From positions 604,170 to 668,169 of the forward strand of contig NZ_LT964679.1 in the NCBI RefSeq assembly GCF_900240215.1: a stretch of 64,000 nt of DNA. The letters run 5' to 3'. This DNA comes from Raoultibacter timonensis (GTDB taxonomy: Bacteria > Actinomycetota > Coriobacteriia > Coriobacteriales > Eggerthellaceae). Below the pieces are notes generated by a model. That model was not told where the DNA came from. It saw nothing but the letters and a program-made list of their open reading frames with translations, and ran no database searches. The position numbers were made by a program, and so were the translations under genes. This document shows, in pieces, positions 14,832 through 23,702 of the stretch. Each line of letters starts with the position of its first letter. Within the stretch, counting starts at the first letter, position 1.

Positions 14832-16487
14832 ATGGATAAGAATAAAAAGGCGAAGCTCAAGGCGTCAAAGGGGAGGCATGCTGCGAAGGCGAAAGCCGAA
14901 AGCGAGGCGCAGAGCGCTCGTCCGCCGGTGGAGATCGGTGCCGATGGGAGGGCGTCGGCTGCCGCCCGAAGCCCGGAGCCCGGTGAGACGATATCGCCCG
15001 ATCCGGGTGCCGTTCCCGTGCAAATCCAGGAGCAGCCGTTTGTCCTCGCCGATACGGGCAAGCGCCCGGGCAAACGCGGGCGCAAGGTGCTCAAAGCGTT
15101 CGGCATTCTGCTCGGCTCGATCGCGGGCCTCGCCGTTATCGCTTACGCGGCCGGTTGCTTCTACTTTGCCGATCGGTTCTTTCCCAACACCGTCATAGGC
15201 GATTTCGACGTATCTTTGCAGACGACGGCAGAAGCGCAGGAAACACTGCAGGCGGGATTGGCCGACTACCGTATCAAGGTCGAGGGGCAAGGCCTCTCGT
15301 TCGAGCTTGGGGCGCAGGATGCGGGGCTCACCCTTGATGGCGACGAGATATTGGCAAAAGCGCTCGGAGACGGTCATATGTGGACATGGCCGTTCGAATT
15401 GCAAAAGCATCACGACGAGAGCGATAAGCTATCTGCGGAATTCAGCGAAACTTCTCTCGACGGAGCCGTGAGGCAGCGCGTCGAGGCGTTCAACGAAGAT
15501 GCGACGCCACCCGAAGACGCGACGGTCGGCTATGCCGATGACGCGAAGAAGTTTCAGGTTGTGCCCGAGAAGCTCGGCACCGCGCTCGATCCCGACGCGG
15601 TGGTCGAAGCGGTCGGGAATGCGATGGCTTCGATGGCCCCCAAGGCAACCGTCGGGGCCGATTCTCTGCTGAAGCCGCCGATCCTTTCCGACGATCCCGC
15701 GCTCGCTGCGGCATGCGATGACGCCAATGCGCTCATGGCGGCCGATTTTACGCTCACGACGGGTGGAACGCAGGCGGCTGCCGTCGGTCCCGATCAGATA
15801 TCCTCCTGGATCGTGTTCGATGAGAACCTCGAGGCGTCGCTTGACGAGGGGCTCATGATCGCGTGGATCGAGGAGTTGGCAGCGGGTTTCAATACGGTCG
15901 GATCCGAGCGCACGTTCACGCGGCCTGACGGCAAGGTGGTTACGGTTGCGGGGGGAACGTACGGCTGGTCGGTCGACCACGATACGCTTCTGACGGTTGT
16001 GCGCGACGGCGTTGCGGGCGGCCAGACGGGGGAGGTGGAGATCCCCGTTTTCCAGAGTGCGGCATTCTATGCCGGAGCCGGTCAGCGTGATTGGGCGGGG
16101 TATGTCGATGTCGACCTCTCCGAGCAGTACGCGCGGTTCTACGACAACAACGACAACGTCATTTGGGAGACCGCCATCATCACCGGCGTTCCCAATGCCG
16201 AGAAGGCAACGCCTGCGGGCGTGTACTATGTGACCACGAAGGCGAGCCCGACGACGCTCAACACCTACGAGGGCAAGAAGGAGCCGAAGAAGACGGTGGT
16301 CCAGTACTGGATGCCGTTCGTCGGCAACGTCATTGGCTTGCATGACGCGTGGTGGCAGCCCGGGTTCGGCGGCACGATGTACCGCGATGGCTACGGGAGC
16401 CACGGATGCGTGAATCTGCCGAGCGCGAAGGCCCAAGAGCTCTACGGCATGCTCGGCATCGGCGACGTCGTGGTCGTCCACTGGTAG
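14832..16487 (+). CDS. L,D-transpeptidase with peptidoglycan-binding repeats
   Basis: This 551-aa cell-wall enzyme forms 3-3 peptide cross-links. It has a basic cytoplasmic N-terminus (residues 1-77), one membrane helix (about 78-105), two PGBD4-type putative peptidoglycan-binding regions (about 110-400), and a YkuD catalytic domain. The catalytic stretch runs from IGLHDAWWQPGF (His504) to YGSHGCVNLPS with nucleophile Cys526. Length and order match the YkuD proteins common in Gram-positive bacteria. It stands alone behind AAGG, 171 bases after the metal ATPase. That gap holds a small G+C-rich hairpin (14677-14699) without a T-run. Confidence 0.93.
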   Translation: MDKNKKAKLKASKGRHAAKAKAESEAQSARPPVEIGADGRASAAARSPEPGETISPDPGAVPVQIQEQPFVLADTGKRPGKRGRKVLKAFGILLGSIAGLAVIAYAAGCFYFADRFFPNTVIGDFDVSLQTTAEAQETLQAGLADYRIKVEGQGLSFELGAQDAGLTLDGDEILAKALGDGHMWTWPFELQKHHDESDKLSAEFSETSLDGAVRQRVEAFNEDATPPEDATVGYADDAKKFQVVPEKLGTALDPDAVVEAVGNAMASMAPKATVGADSLLKPPILSDDPALAAACDDANALMAADFTLTTGGTQAAAVGPDQISSWIVFDENLEASLDEGLMIAWIEELAAGFNTVGSERTFTRPDGKVVTVAGGTYGWSVDHDTLLTVVRDGVAGGQTGEVEIPVFQSAAFYAGAGQRDWAGYVDVDLSEQYARFYDNNDNVIWETAIITGVPNAEKATPAGVYYVTTKASPTTLNTYEGKKEPKKTVVQYWMPFVGNVIGLHDAWWQPGFGGTMYRDGYGSHGCVNLPSAKAQELYGMLGIGDVVVVHW

Positions 16488-16548
16488 GTGTCCGATTTTT
16501 ACCGCCGCGTAGATCGGTGCGGTTCGCTGCGATGTGCCGGCTTGCGTG

Positions 16549-17034
16549 CTAGCGCACGGTAAGATCGGCCGTCGTGAGATCGACTACGCGCTCGAGGTCG
16601 CCGAGCGGCACTTCGATCTGGGTTCCGATGCGTCCTCCCGAAAACACGATGCGGTCGAACAGGATGGCGGTTTCGTCGACGACGGTTGCGAAGGTCTTCT
16701 TCATTCCGATGGGGGAGCATCCCCCGTGGATGTAGCCGGTGAGCGGCAGCAGCTCTTTCGACTTGATCATGGCGATCGATTTCTCGCCGACGGCTGCGGC
16801 CGCTTTCTTCAGGTCGAGCTCTTCGGCGACGGGGATCATGAACACGTAATGCTCTCGGGACCGCCCTTCGGTGACGAGCGTTTTGAATACCCGTTCGGGG
16901 TCGAGGTCGAGCAGGCGTGCGACCTCGACCCCGCTGAGCGCTTCGGGGCATTCGAAGATACGCGAGACGTACTCGACGCCGGCAGCATCGAGTACGCGCA
17001 TCGCGTTGGTTTTCTGGTCGTGGGGTTTGGGCAT
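16549..17034 (-). CDS. ybaK: Cys-tRNA(Pro)/aminoacyl-tRNA deacylase (YbaK/EbsC)
   Basis: This enzyme removes wrongly attached amino acids (Cys from tRNA-Pro) in trans. The 161-aa product has the family landmarks: FECPEALSGVEVARLLDLD, VFKTLV, YVFMIPV, the central lysine in KSIAMIKSKELLPLTGYIHGG, CSPIGMKK and FDRIVFSGGRIGTQIEV. The start at 17034 begins MPKPHDQKTNAMR. The flavodoxin-like gene ends 14 bases upstream on the same strand, so they form a two-gene operon. Confidence 0.93.
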   Translation of the reverse strand: MPKPHDQKTNAMRVLDAAGVEYVSRIFECPEALSGVEVARLLDLDPERVFKTLVTEGRSREHYVFMIPVAEELDLKKAAAAVGEKSIAMIKSKELLPLTGYIHGGCSPIGMKKTFATVVDETAILFDRIVFSGGRIGTQIEVPLGDLERVVDLTTADLTVR

Positions 17035-17048
17035 GGCGGCGTTTGGCT

Positions 17049-17687
17049 CTAGGCGGTCGGCCTGATGAAGTTGGTTGCGATCTTTGCTTCCATCTGGGGG
17101 TGATCGCCGCCCGCTTCGCGATCGGCCTCGATGCAGCGAAGCATCCAAGCCATGTTCTTGCCGAGCATCCGCATGGTTTGCAGTCCCTCTTCGTCTTGAA
17201 GCACCTGCTCGGCGCTCTGCCCGTGCACCATCGGCCAGTACGTGCTGGAAACGACGGGCATCTTGTTGATCTGGAAGTACTTGTTGATCTGATCGATCGC
17301 GGGCGTTGTGCCCGCGCGGCGGGCCGAGGCGATGCCCGCGGCGGGCTTGAACTGCATGAGCGCTCCTCCTGCGTAGAGCATGCGGTCGAGCACGGCGAGC
17401 AGAGCTCCGTTGGCTCCCGCGTAGAAAACTGGCGTTCCAACCAGGTAGCCGTCGGCGCGCTCGGCCTTTTCGAGCAAACGGTTGACCACGTCGTCATCGA
17501 AGATGCAGCGGTTGTTGCCGAGCTTGCTGCAGCCCCCGCATCCGATGCAGCCGCGCAGCGGATCTCTGCCGATCCAGGCGATCTCGGTTTCGACTCCCTC
17601 GGCTTCAAGGGAGCGTGCCGCTTCCGCAAGCGCCGTGTACGTGCAGCGATCTTCGTTGGGGCTTCCGTTGATGAGCAGAACCTTCAT
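17049..17687 (-). CDS. NAD(P)H-dependent FMN reductase / iron-sulfur flavoprotein-like
   Basis: The 212-aa protein has a flavodoxin-like fold: LLINGSPNEDRCTYTAL binds the FMN phosphate, followed by a GCIGCGGCSKLGNNRCIF cysteine cluster and GTPVFYAGANGALLAVLDRML. The CxxCxxC...C arrangement resembles the iron-sulfur flavoproteins and oxygen-insensitive reductases of anaerobes, which detoxify O2, H2O2 or quinone-like compounds. The start at 17687 follows GAGGAAAG. The deacylase gene follows directly. Its divergent neighbour is murI. Confidence 0.85.
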   Translation of the reverse strand: MKVLLINGSPNEDRCTYTALAEAARSLEAEGVETEIAWIGRDPLRGCIGCGGCSKLGNNRCIFDDDVVNRLLEKAERADGYLVGTPVFYAGANGALLAVLDRMLYAGGALMQFKPAAGIASARRAGTTPAIDQINKYFQINKMPVVSSTYWPMVHGQSAEQVLQDEEGLQTMRMLGKNMAWMLRCIEADREAGGDHPQMEAKIATNFIRPTA

Positions 17688-17853
17688 GTGCTTTCCTCGT
17701 CTTTCCAAGTGCGGGCGCCGCAATTTGCCCGAGGCCCTGCGGCCGCGTGGCGGCGCCCAAGCGCGTATACGTTTCACGTTTAGATTAGCAGATACTATGG
17801 CTGATGCGGCGGTTTTGTAACAAGCCGCATACCCTGCGCTATACTGGGCAACC

Positions 17854-18816
17854 ATGAGCGATCGGATTTCACAACCATCCCCTGCGGACAGCCGCCCTTC
17901 CTACGTGCCCGCCTTTACCGCCTTCGGCGACGGGTACTGTCGTCCGGGCGGCGAGTTCGACAACGCCCCCATCGGGATCTTCGATTCCGGGTACGGCGGC
18001 CTTACCGTGGCGCGCGAGATCGTGAAGGCTCTGCCCGACGAGAGCATCGTGTACTTCGGCGATACGGCGCGCTGCCCCTACGGCCCCCGCTCGCTTGATG
18101 AGGTGGACGGGTTCGTGCAGCAGATCGGCGCGTGGCTTATCGAGCGGGGCGTCAAGATCGTCGTCATTGCGTGTAATACCGCGACCGCGGCGGGTCTAAC
18201 GCACGCGCAGCAGGCGTTTCAGGTGCCGGTGGTCGGCGTCGTGGAGCCGGGCGCTCGCGCCGCGGTTCATGCGACGACGAACCGGCATGTGGGCGTGATC
18301 GCCACCAAGGGCACGATCGAGTCGGGCGCCTATGCGGGCGCGATACGCAACCTCGATGCGGGCATCACGGTGTTCTCGGTGCCGACGCCCCGCTTCGTCG
18401 AAATCGCCGAGCAGGGCATCCGCATGACCGAAGGGCCCATCGAGGATTTCACGTCGCTCGCATCGAACGTGTACATCAGGCCTGCGTTCCAGGAGATAGC
18501 CAAGGAGTACCTCGAGCCGCTCAGGCGCTGCGAGATCGATACGCTGGTGCTCGGCTGCACGCACTTCCCGCTGCTCAAGGCGCTTATCGGGGGAGTGGTC
18601 GGGCGCGATGTGCTGCTCATCTCGTCAGCGAAGGAGGCGGCGAAAGACGTTGCCGAAATCCTGACACGACGAGGGAAGAGGGCCGAATTCGGCCACGAGG
18701 CAGCATACGAGTTCTTCACGACGGGCGATGATGTGGGGGAGTTCGAGCGGTTCGGTGCGCGCGTTCTGCGGATGCCGCTCGGCTCGGTTTCGCATGTCGA
18801 TGTTGGGAGCCTGTAG
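17854..18816 (+). CDS. murI: glutamate racemase
   Basis: MurI supplies D-glutamate for peptidoglycan. The two catalytic cysteines are visible in ACNTATAA (Cys107) and LGCTHFPLL (Cys235), with the acid/base partners in IGIFDSGYGGLTVAREI and YFGDTARCPYG. The protein is 320 aa because of a 35-residue N-terminal extension relative to typical family members. A TATACT -10 element at 17840-17845 leaves only eight bases before the ATG, and no ribosome site is seen, so the gene may be leaderless. Alternatively, translation may start internally. Confidence 0.96.
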   Translation: MSDRISQPSPADSRPSYVPAFTAFGDGYCRPGGEFDNAPIGIFDSGYGGLTVAREIVKALPDESIVYFGDTARCPYGPRSLDEVDGFVQQIGAWLIERGVKIVVIACNTATAAGLTHAQQAFQVPVVGVVEPGARAAVHATTNRHVGVIATKGTIESGAYAGAIRNLDAGITVFSVPTPRFVEIAEQGIRMTEGPIEDFTSLASNVYIRPAFQEIAKEYLEPLRRCEIDTLVLGCTHFPLLKALIGGVVGRDVLLISSAKEAAKDVAEILTRRGKRAEFGHEAAYEFFTTGDDVGEFERFGARVLRMPLGSVSHVDVGSL

Positions 18817-18937
18817 GGCTTCCGTCCGTCAGGCGAACGTCGTGGGCGTTACACGGTGCAGTTGCTGGTTCTCCACGATGCACGGCGTGGCGGGGCCTGC
18901 TTCGCGCAGAGGAACGAGGAAGATGCAAGGAGCAACC

Positions 18938-19537
18938 ATGAAGAAAGTCGTCATAGCAAGCAACAATGCCCATAAAGTCGAGGAAATCAAGACGGCACTC
19001 GATTTCGAGGGATGGGAATTCTTTACGCTCTCCGAACTCGGCATCGAGTCGGACCCCGAAGAGGATGCCGATACCTTCGAGGGCAACGCCCGCATCAAGG
19101 CTCGGGCTGCTCATGCCGCTGCAGGATGCGCGGCGCTTGCGGATGATTCGGGCATTGCCGTCGATGCGCTCGACGGTGCGCCCGGCGTCTATTCGGCACG
19201 CTACGCCGGCGAGCATGCGAGCGATGCGGACAACAACGAGAAGCTCTTGCGCGAGCTTTCCCAAGTTCCCGATGAGCTGCGAACGGGGCGCTTCGTGTGC
19301 ACCCTCGTGTTCGTCGACGAAGACGGTGCAGAAACGGTTGCCCACGGCACGATCGAAGGCCATGTGGGGCGCGAGCCGAAGGGCGACGAGGGCTTCGGCT
19401 ACGATCCGCTGTTCTATCCCGATCTGTTCGACGGGAAGCGGACGCTTGCGCAGGTGAGTCAGGACGAGAAGAACTCGGTCTCGCATCGGGGCAATGCTTT
19501 GCGTGAACTTAAGGCAAAACTTGCGGCATGCATCTGA
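18938..19537 (+). CDS. rdgB: non-canonical purine NTP pyrophosphatase (RdgB/HAM1)
   Basis: This enzyme hydrolyses ITP, dITP and XTP to monophosphates, keeping deaminated purines out of nucleic acids. The 199-aa protein shows the family motifs: IASNNAHKVEEIK at the N-terminus, TFEGNARIKARAA, ALADDSGIAVDALDGAPGVYSARYAG, GFGYDPLFYPD and the terminal VSHRGNALREL. The start at 18938 has AAGGAG. It lies 121 bases after murI, a neighbour pairing seen in many Gram-positive genomes. Confidence 0.96.
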   Translation: MKKVVIASNNAHKVEEIKTALDFEGWEFFTLSELGIESDPEEDADTFEGNARIKARAAHAAAGCAALADDSGIAVDALDGAPGVYSARYAGEHASDADNNEKLLRELSQVPDELRTGRFVCTLVFVDEDGAETVAHGTIEGHVGREPKGDEGFGYDPLFYPDLFDGKRTLAQVSQDEKNSVSHRGNALRELKAKLAACI

Positions 19538-19570
19538 TCTTCTGATATAATTCAAAAGCTGTTCTGGCGT

Positions 19571-19647
19571 CGGGACGTGGCGCAGTTTGGTAGCGCGCCT
19601 GCTTTGGGAGCAGGATGTCGCAGGTTCGAATCCTGTCGTCCCGACCA
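19571..19647 (+). tRNA. tRNA-Pro(UGG)
   Basis: A 77-base cloverleaf with encoded CCA. The acceptor CGGGACG pairs with CGTCCCG. The anticodon stem CCTGC/GCAGG encloses TTTGGGA, with the anticodon TGG at 19605-19607. The T-arm is CAGGTTCGAATCCTG. Confidence 0.97.
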
Positions 19648-19773
19648 TTCGACTGCCCCGAACAAGCACTTTTTCTAAGTCTTTTCAACAACGAACGCTA
19701 TTGTAGGCAAGACGCCTTGCGCTTGCGCTTCTTGCTTTTGGCTTTGGGCGGCGGATGCACGATCGGAGCTTCG

Positions 19774-20745
19774 ATGACAAACGAGTTGCTTTCCCTCAGC
19801 GAGCCGTGGCTGCAATACGCTATCAGAATCAATCTGCTTGACCAGAACGCAGGTGATCTAGCGGCCCTGAGGGAAGAGGCGTTGCTGGATTCCAAGATAC
19901 AGCGGTCCCTGAGGATCGTCGCTGGCTATCACAGTACCTTGGTGACCAATCACAAGAATCTCGATTTGCCCATCCATAAGCTTTTGTTCCTGCTGGATCT
20001 CGGGTTCGATACGGGTGTTCCGGAAATCGAGTCGGCCGTTGCGCAGCTGATGGAGCACAGGGACAAGCACGGTGTATACCAATCCTTAACCAATATTCCG
20101 AAGCACTTTGGGGGAACCGGGGAAGATGGGTTCGGTTGGTGCCTTTGCGATGCGCCGCTGCTTCTCCTGGCATTGATCGAGGCTGGCGTTTCCTATGAAA
20201 AGCACATCCGGCAAGGTGTAGATTATCTGGTCTCCCTCGAGAAGGAGCAAGGCTTTCTCTGCTCGGTCTCGGAGGAGTTCGGTACGTTCAGGGGTCCTGG
20301 CAGAAAAGATGACTGCTGCCCGTATGCGACATTGGTAATGCTGAGACTGCTCTCTCGAATCGATGGATACAGGAATAGTGAACCCGCCATCAGGGCGATC
20401 GACGCTCTGCTTGATCTGTGGGAGCGTAGCCGAGAGAGGCATCCCTATATGTTTTATACGGGTACCGACTTCAGAAAACTCAAGGCTCCAGCTATCTGGT
20501 ACGACATCGTAGGCGTCGCCGACTGCCTCAGCGTATTCGAGTACGCGAGAGCCGATGCGCGATTCGGCGAAATGGTCGAGATAATCAGGAGCAAGCAGGA
20601 CGAAGACGGGCTTTTCACTCCTGAATCCGTTTATCAGAGGTCCAAAGGATGGGACTTCGGACAGAAAAAGACCGTATCGCCGTACCTGTCCTTTTTATGC
20701 CTGCGGATCCTTAAACGTTGCGAAGACCAGCTTCCGCAAGCTTGA
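19774..20745 (+). CDS. alpha/alpha-toroid (prenyltransferase/squalene-cyclase-like) protein
   Basis: The 323-aa soluble protein is made of repeated helical hairpins with motifs such as GFGWCLCDAPLLLLALIEAG, VDYLVSLEKEQGFLCSV, CCPYATLVMLRLLSRI and IIRSKQDEDGLFTPES. These are characteristic of the terpenoid cyclase/prenyltransferase toroid. The catalytic DxDD of cyclases and the zinc site of prenyltransferases are not evident, so it may be a non-catalytic relative. The ATG at 19774 follows GGAG. A 20-bp inverted repeat lies 48 bases after the stop. Confidence 0.65.
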   Translation: MTNELLSLSEPWLQYAIRINLLDQNAGDLAALREEALLDSKIQRSLRIVAGYHSTLVTNHKNLDLPIHKLLFLLDLGFDTGVPEIESAVAQLMEHRDKHGVYQSLTNIPKHFGGTGEDGFGWCLCDAPLLLLALIEAGVSYEKHIRQGVDYLVSLEKEQGFLCSVSEEFGTFRGPGRKDDCCPYATLVMLRLLSRIDGYRNSEPAIRAIDALLDLWERSRERHPYMFYTGTDFRKLKAPAIWYDIVGVADCLSVFEYARADARFGEMVEIIRSKQDEDGLFTPESVYQRSKGWDFGQKKTVSPYLSFLCLRILKRCEDQLPQA

Positions 20746-20793
20746 GCCGGCCGTTTGCGGATCACGTCGCCCCTCGATTTCGCAAGACAACGG

Positions 20794-20860
20794 TAATGCA
20801 CGCTTTTGTCAAGGAAAACCGCTAGAGTAAGCAAGGAATGCTTGACAAAAGCGTGCATTA
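20794..20860. repeat. 20-bp-arm hairpin, related to the one at 22079
   Basis: The 20-base arms 20794-20813 and 20841-20860 are perfect reverse complements around a 27-base loop. The right arm, CTTGACAAAAGCGTGCATTA, matches the right arm of the hairpin at 22079-22145 at 17 of 20 positions. The two hairpins flank the DUF559 gene. There is no T-run. Confidence 0.85.
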
Positions 20861-20895
20861 ATTGGCTAGCGTGGATATGGTGCACGACCAAGGAA

Positions 20896-22041
20896 TCATA
20901 CCTGTCTACAGCGTGGAACATGGGCGGCCTCGAGGATGCGGCGCAGACGCTCAGGCTGCATGAGGTCGCTCCAGTCGATCCGCACGAAACGAAACCCAAG
21001 GTTTCCTATGGCGTTTTGCCTTCTTCGCTCCCTTTCCAAAACCTGACTGTAGTTTTGTTGATACTTTACCCTTCCGTCGAACTCGATGATGACCGAGCCG
21101 TTGTCCCCGAGCTGCTTGCATTGGAAAAAGCGCCCGAACCTGCTATCGCTTTGATAAAGGTTCTCCAGCACTGCATCCGAAGGCCAAAGGCCGTCCACGC
21201 GGCCGAGAAGTTTCCCGTTTGCGGGGTCGAGGATATTGACCTGCAGATAGGGGATATCGAAGCCAAGCTCGGCGCATCGGGCGATCAGCAGCGACTCGGC
21301 CGGCGATTCGGCTTGATCGGTGAAGTACAACCCCGTTTTCAGTGCCTTGCGTACTCCGCGCTTCCCTTTATGCAAAGCGCAGAGCTGCGCAAAGCCAAGC
21401 CACGCAAGCTCGGCCTCAGGCGAAATGAACCCGGTCCTGCGCACAGCGCTGTAGGTTGTAAGGAAGTTCGGTTCGTCCCCACGCAGCGTGCCGACATCGA
21501 GTGCGGCACGGATGCTCGCCTTGCTGTTTTGAGGGCTTACCGGTTGCCACACGAGGGCTTCGGTTGTTTTTTCGTCAAGGTCCCTGCTTGCGATAAGGCT
21601 TCCCTTCGCTTTTTCGGTAGAGCGGCGCAAGAGGTGGTTCGCTGCCAAAAGCGCATCCGGCAGGGGGGATGTGGCCGCGCACTCGAAGAGCGTCTGCGCT
21701 ACCGAATCCGAGGGCGCCACCAACAGCGCTTCATGAAAAGAGCAGCCAGCCTGCTTGCTCTTCGCATGGCTTCGTGCGCCCCCGAAGTGGAGAGGCGCTC
21801 CGCTGAGCACGGGTGCCCCGTCGAGTGCCGCCGCGGTGATCCCCCATGCTCGGAGCTTCGCGTGCGTCGCAAGGAACGCTTCAGCGCGGACGCGGTATTG
21901 TTCTGCGAAGGTAAGCGCTGCGTATTCCTGCGTGTTGACGTACGCTCCGCGAAACAAGCGCGTCAGGCGGCGCCTTTTCGCTTGTTGCTGCAGGGCCTGC
22001 CTGCTCAAGTTCGAATTTGAATGGGTGATGATATCGGGCAT
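20896..22041 (-). CDS. AbiEi-like winged-helix / DUF559 Vsr-like endonuclease-domain protein
   Basis: The 381-aa protein combines an N-terminal winged-helix resembling AbiEi-type transcriptional antitoxins (SRQALQQQAKRRRLTRLFRGAYV) with a C-terminal DUF559 region. In the latter, AESPAESLLIARCAELG, GRVDGLWP, VIIEFDGRVKY, RERRRQNAIGNLGFRFVRIDW and an L..PERL.RIL end recall the Vsr/PD-(D/E)XK nuclease fold. Such genes occur as lone copies in actinobacteria, and their function is unproven. It begins behind AAGGAAGAAGG. Related hairpins flank it on both sides, and the upstream one includes a TTGACA element. Confidence 0.75.
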   Translation of the reverse strand: MPDIITHSNSNLSRQALQQQAKRRRLTRLFRGAYVNTQEYAALTFAEQYRVRAEAFLATHAKLRAWGITAAALDGAPVLSGAPLHFGGARSHAKSKQAGCSFHEALLVAPSDSVAQTLFECAATSPLPDALLAANHLLRRSTEKAKGSLIASRDLDEKTTEALVWQPVSPQNSKASIRAALDVGTLRGDEPNFLTTYSAVRRTGFISPEAELAWLGFAQLCALHKGKRGVRKALKTGLYFTDQAESPAESLLIARCAELGFDIPYLQVNILDPANGKLLGRVDGLWPSDAVLENLYQSDSRFGRFFQCKQLGDNGSVIIEFDGRVKYQQNYSQVLERERRRQNAIGNLGFRFVRIDWSDLMQPERLRRILEAAHVPRCRQV

Positions 22042-22078
22042 GGCGCCTTCTTCCTTGCGTGAAAGCCGGTGTTCCCAT

Positions 22079-22145
22079 TAAAGCACGACTTTGACAAGCA
22101 TAAGTATGCAAATTTGGCCGATCTGCTTGTCAAAGTCGTGCATTA
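22079..22145. repeat. 18-22-bp-arm hairpin upstream of the DUF559 gene
   Basis: Bases 22083-22100 and 22124-22141 are perfect 18-base reverse complements, extended to 21 of 22 paired positions with the outer bases. The loop is 23 bases. On the minus strand the left arm region supplies TTGACA upstream of an AT-rich stretch, so it may hold the promoter-operator of the gene at 20896-22041. Confidence 0.8.
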
Positions 22146-22405
22146 GCAAGCATGCAATGCGATGCTGGGCAGAGCGGGTGCAGATCGCTTCGCCAAAGGC
22201 CCCGTTTGATCCTGCTTGGACGAATCGGCCGTCTAAAGATCGGGATCTGGCTCCATATGTTTGTTTGCTAGGGAAAGTCAAGCGGCTCTCTTGTCGGGTT
22301 GGGGCCGTCCGGCGCCCGCCTTGACGTCAATGCTATCGGTTGCCACCCAGGAGTTCCGCTATCGGCGCTATCGACGAGCCCTTTTCTCGCTGCTATGCGA
22401 GCAGC

Positions 22406-22650
22406 CTATTGCGACACCTCTATGTTCCAGTCGAAGATGTCGAGGGAAACCGTTTTCGATGGAAGGTCGCGTCCCTGCGAAAGGTAATATCCAGCAGCAG
22501 GAACGTTTCGTCGAGCAGCGTGTTTCGGTCGACGATGGATCCGAAAACCTGCTCCTTGTTTTCCTCCTGCATCAATAGCGGAGATGGGTGCTACGATGAT
22601 GTTGTAACTGTCTTTTCGGGCATCGCTCTCGCTTACCCATGCGATGCCGA
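22406..22650 (-). pseudogene. frameshifted remnant of an unidentified gene
   Basis: Three minus-strand segments in different frames read like pieces of one protein: RIGIAWVSESDARKDSYNII near 22570-22650, then EQVFGSIVDRNTLLDETFLL near 22490-22560, then YLSQGRDLPSKTVSLDIFDW ending at the stop near 22406. Two frameshifts and a missing start indicate decay. The family is not recognised. The remaining DNA between 22146 and 22400 and between 22650 and 22844 shows no convincing gene. Confidence 0.4.
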
Positions 22651-22844
22651 TTCGCTTGGGCGACTGTGAGTACTGTACTATGTTACACTTAATTCTCGAC
22701 AGGCATCTTCCCGATACGACAATGAAAAGCTCTCTCAAAAGGGTGTCTTTCGTGCTGTTTCCAGGAGTCGTTAAACACACGAAGGATGCATCGGATCGAT
22801 TCCCCGTTTTACTTATCGGCAAAAGCAACGGAAGGGGCCTTCTG

Positions 22845-23612
22845 ATGGAAGATAATTTGCATGAAGTCGCAAAAGTGATGGGCGTGAACGAGCGGGACGT
22901 CAGCGCACTGTCCAAAATCCCTTTCGAGGGCAATATGATGAATCCTTGGGGCGATGAGTTCCCCGGTGTTTTTCGCACATTGGGCCTAACCCCTCATAAA
23001 ACGGTGTTGGATATCCCGTGCGGGCAAGGTGGCGTTTCGGTGTATCTCGCTCGGGAATACGGCGTAACGGTTGACGGCTACGACCTAGTGCAGGGCTTTG
23101 TCGAGAAGGCGAACGAGCATGCGGCGAGCTGCCGGGTCCGAGAGCTCTGCGAGTACCATGTAGGCGATATACGAGCGGCCCTTGGGAAAGGCAAGGAGTA
23201 CGATCTGCTTCTCTGGAGCGCGCCGCCTCATATATGGGAAGACTACAAGCGGACCATCGAGAATCTGAGAAGATGCGTGAAACACGGAGGCTATCTGGTC
23301 ATCGCGGATGCCTATTTGTATTCAGACGAACACAAAGCGACGTACCCCGATTACGAAACGCTTTCCGAGACGGTCGAGGCGTTCACGGAGTTCGGTGATA
23401 GGGTAGTGCAGTGCCATGACTACCGGGATGCCCTTTGGGCGAAAAATTACCGCACCGATAAGGAGGCCGTCGAGGCGGCGATAGAGAATGCTGAAAGCTT
23501 GGAGGAAAGGGAATCTTTGATGAGATACCTTGAAGAGCTCACCGAAAGCGAATCGGCCGATATCGAATGCTTGGGGCTCTACCTTGCGGTCCTGCAGATT
23601 CAGAAGAAGTGA
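22845..23612 (+). CDS. class I SAM-dependent methyltransferase
   Basis: The 255-aa protein has a Rossmann-fold methyltransferase core: motif I VLDIPCGQGGVSVYLA (about residue 50), VDGYDLVQGFVEKA, YHVGDIRAALGKGKEYDLLLW and GGYLVIADAYLY. The N-terminal part (FEGNMMNPWGDEFPGVF) may form the substrate lid. The ATG at 22845 follows GAAGGGG and excludes 67 in-frame upstream codons that look non-coding. It stands alone, and the substrate cannot be told from the sequence. Confidence 0.85.
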   Translation: MEDNLHEVAKVMGVNERDVSALSKIPFEGNMMNPWGDEFPGVFRTLGLTPHKTVLDIPCGQGGVSVYLAREYGVTVDGYDLVQGFVEKANEHAASCRVRELCEYHVGDIRAALGKGKEYDLLLWSAPPHIWEDYKRTIENLRRCVKHGGYLVIADAYLYSDEHKATYPDYETLSETVEAFTEFGDRVVQCHDYRDALWAKNYRTDKEAVEAAIENAESLEERESLMRYLEELTESESADIECLGLYLAVLQIQKK

Positions 23613-23702
23613 CGTTTCGCACATTGCAGCTTATCGAGGATGAGCGCTCACGGAACGCCATGGCTGCCCTTTTGCTGAGAAAAGCTTCCGACTCCGAATG
23701 AT

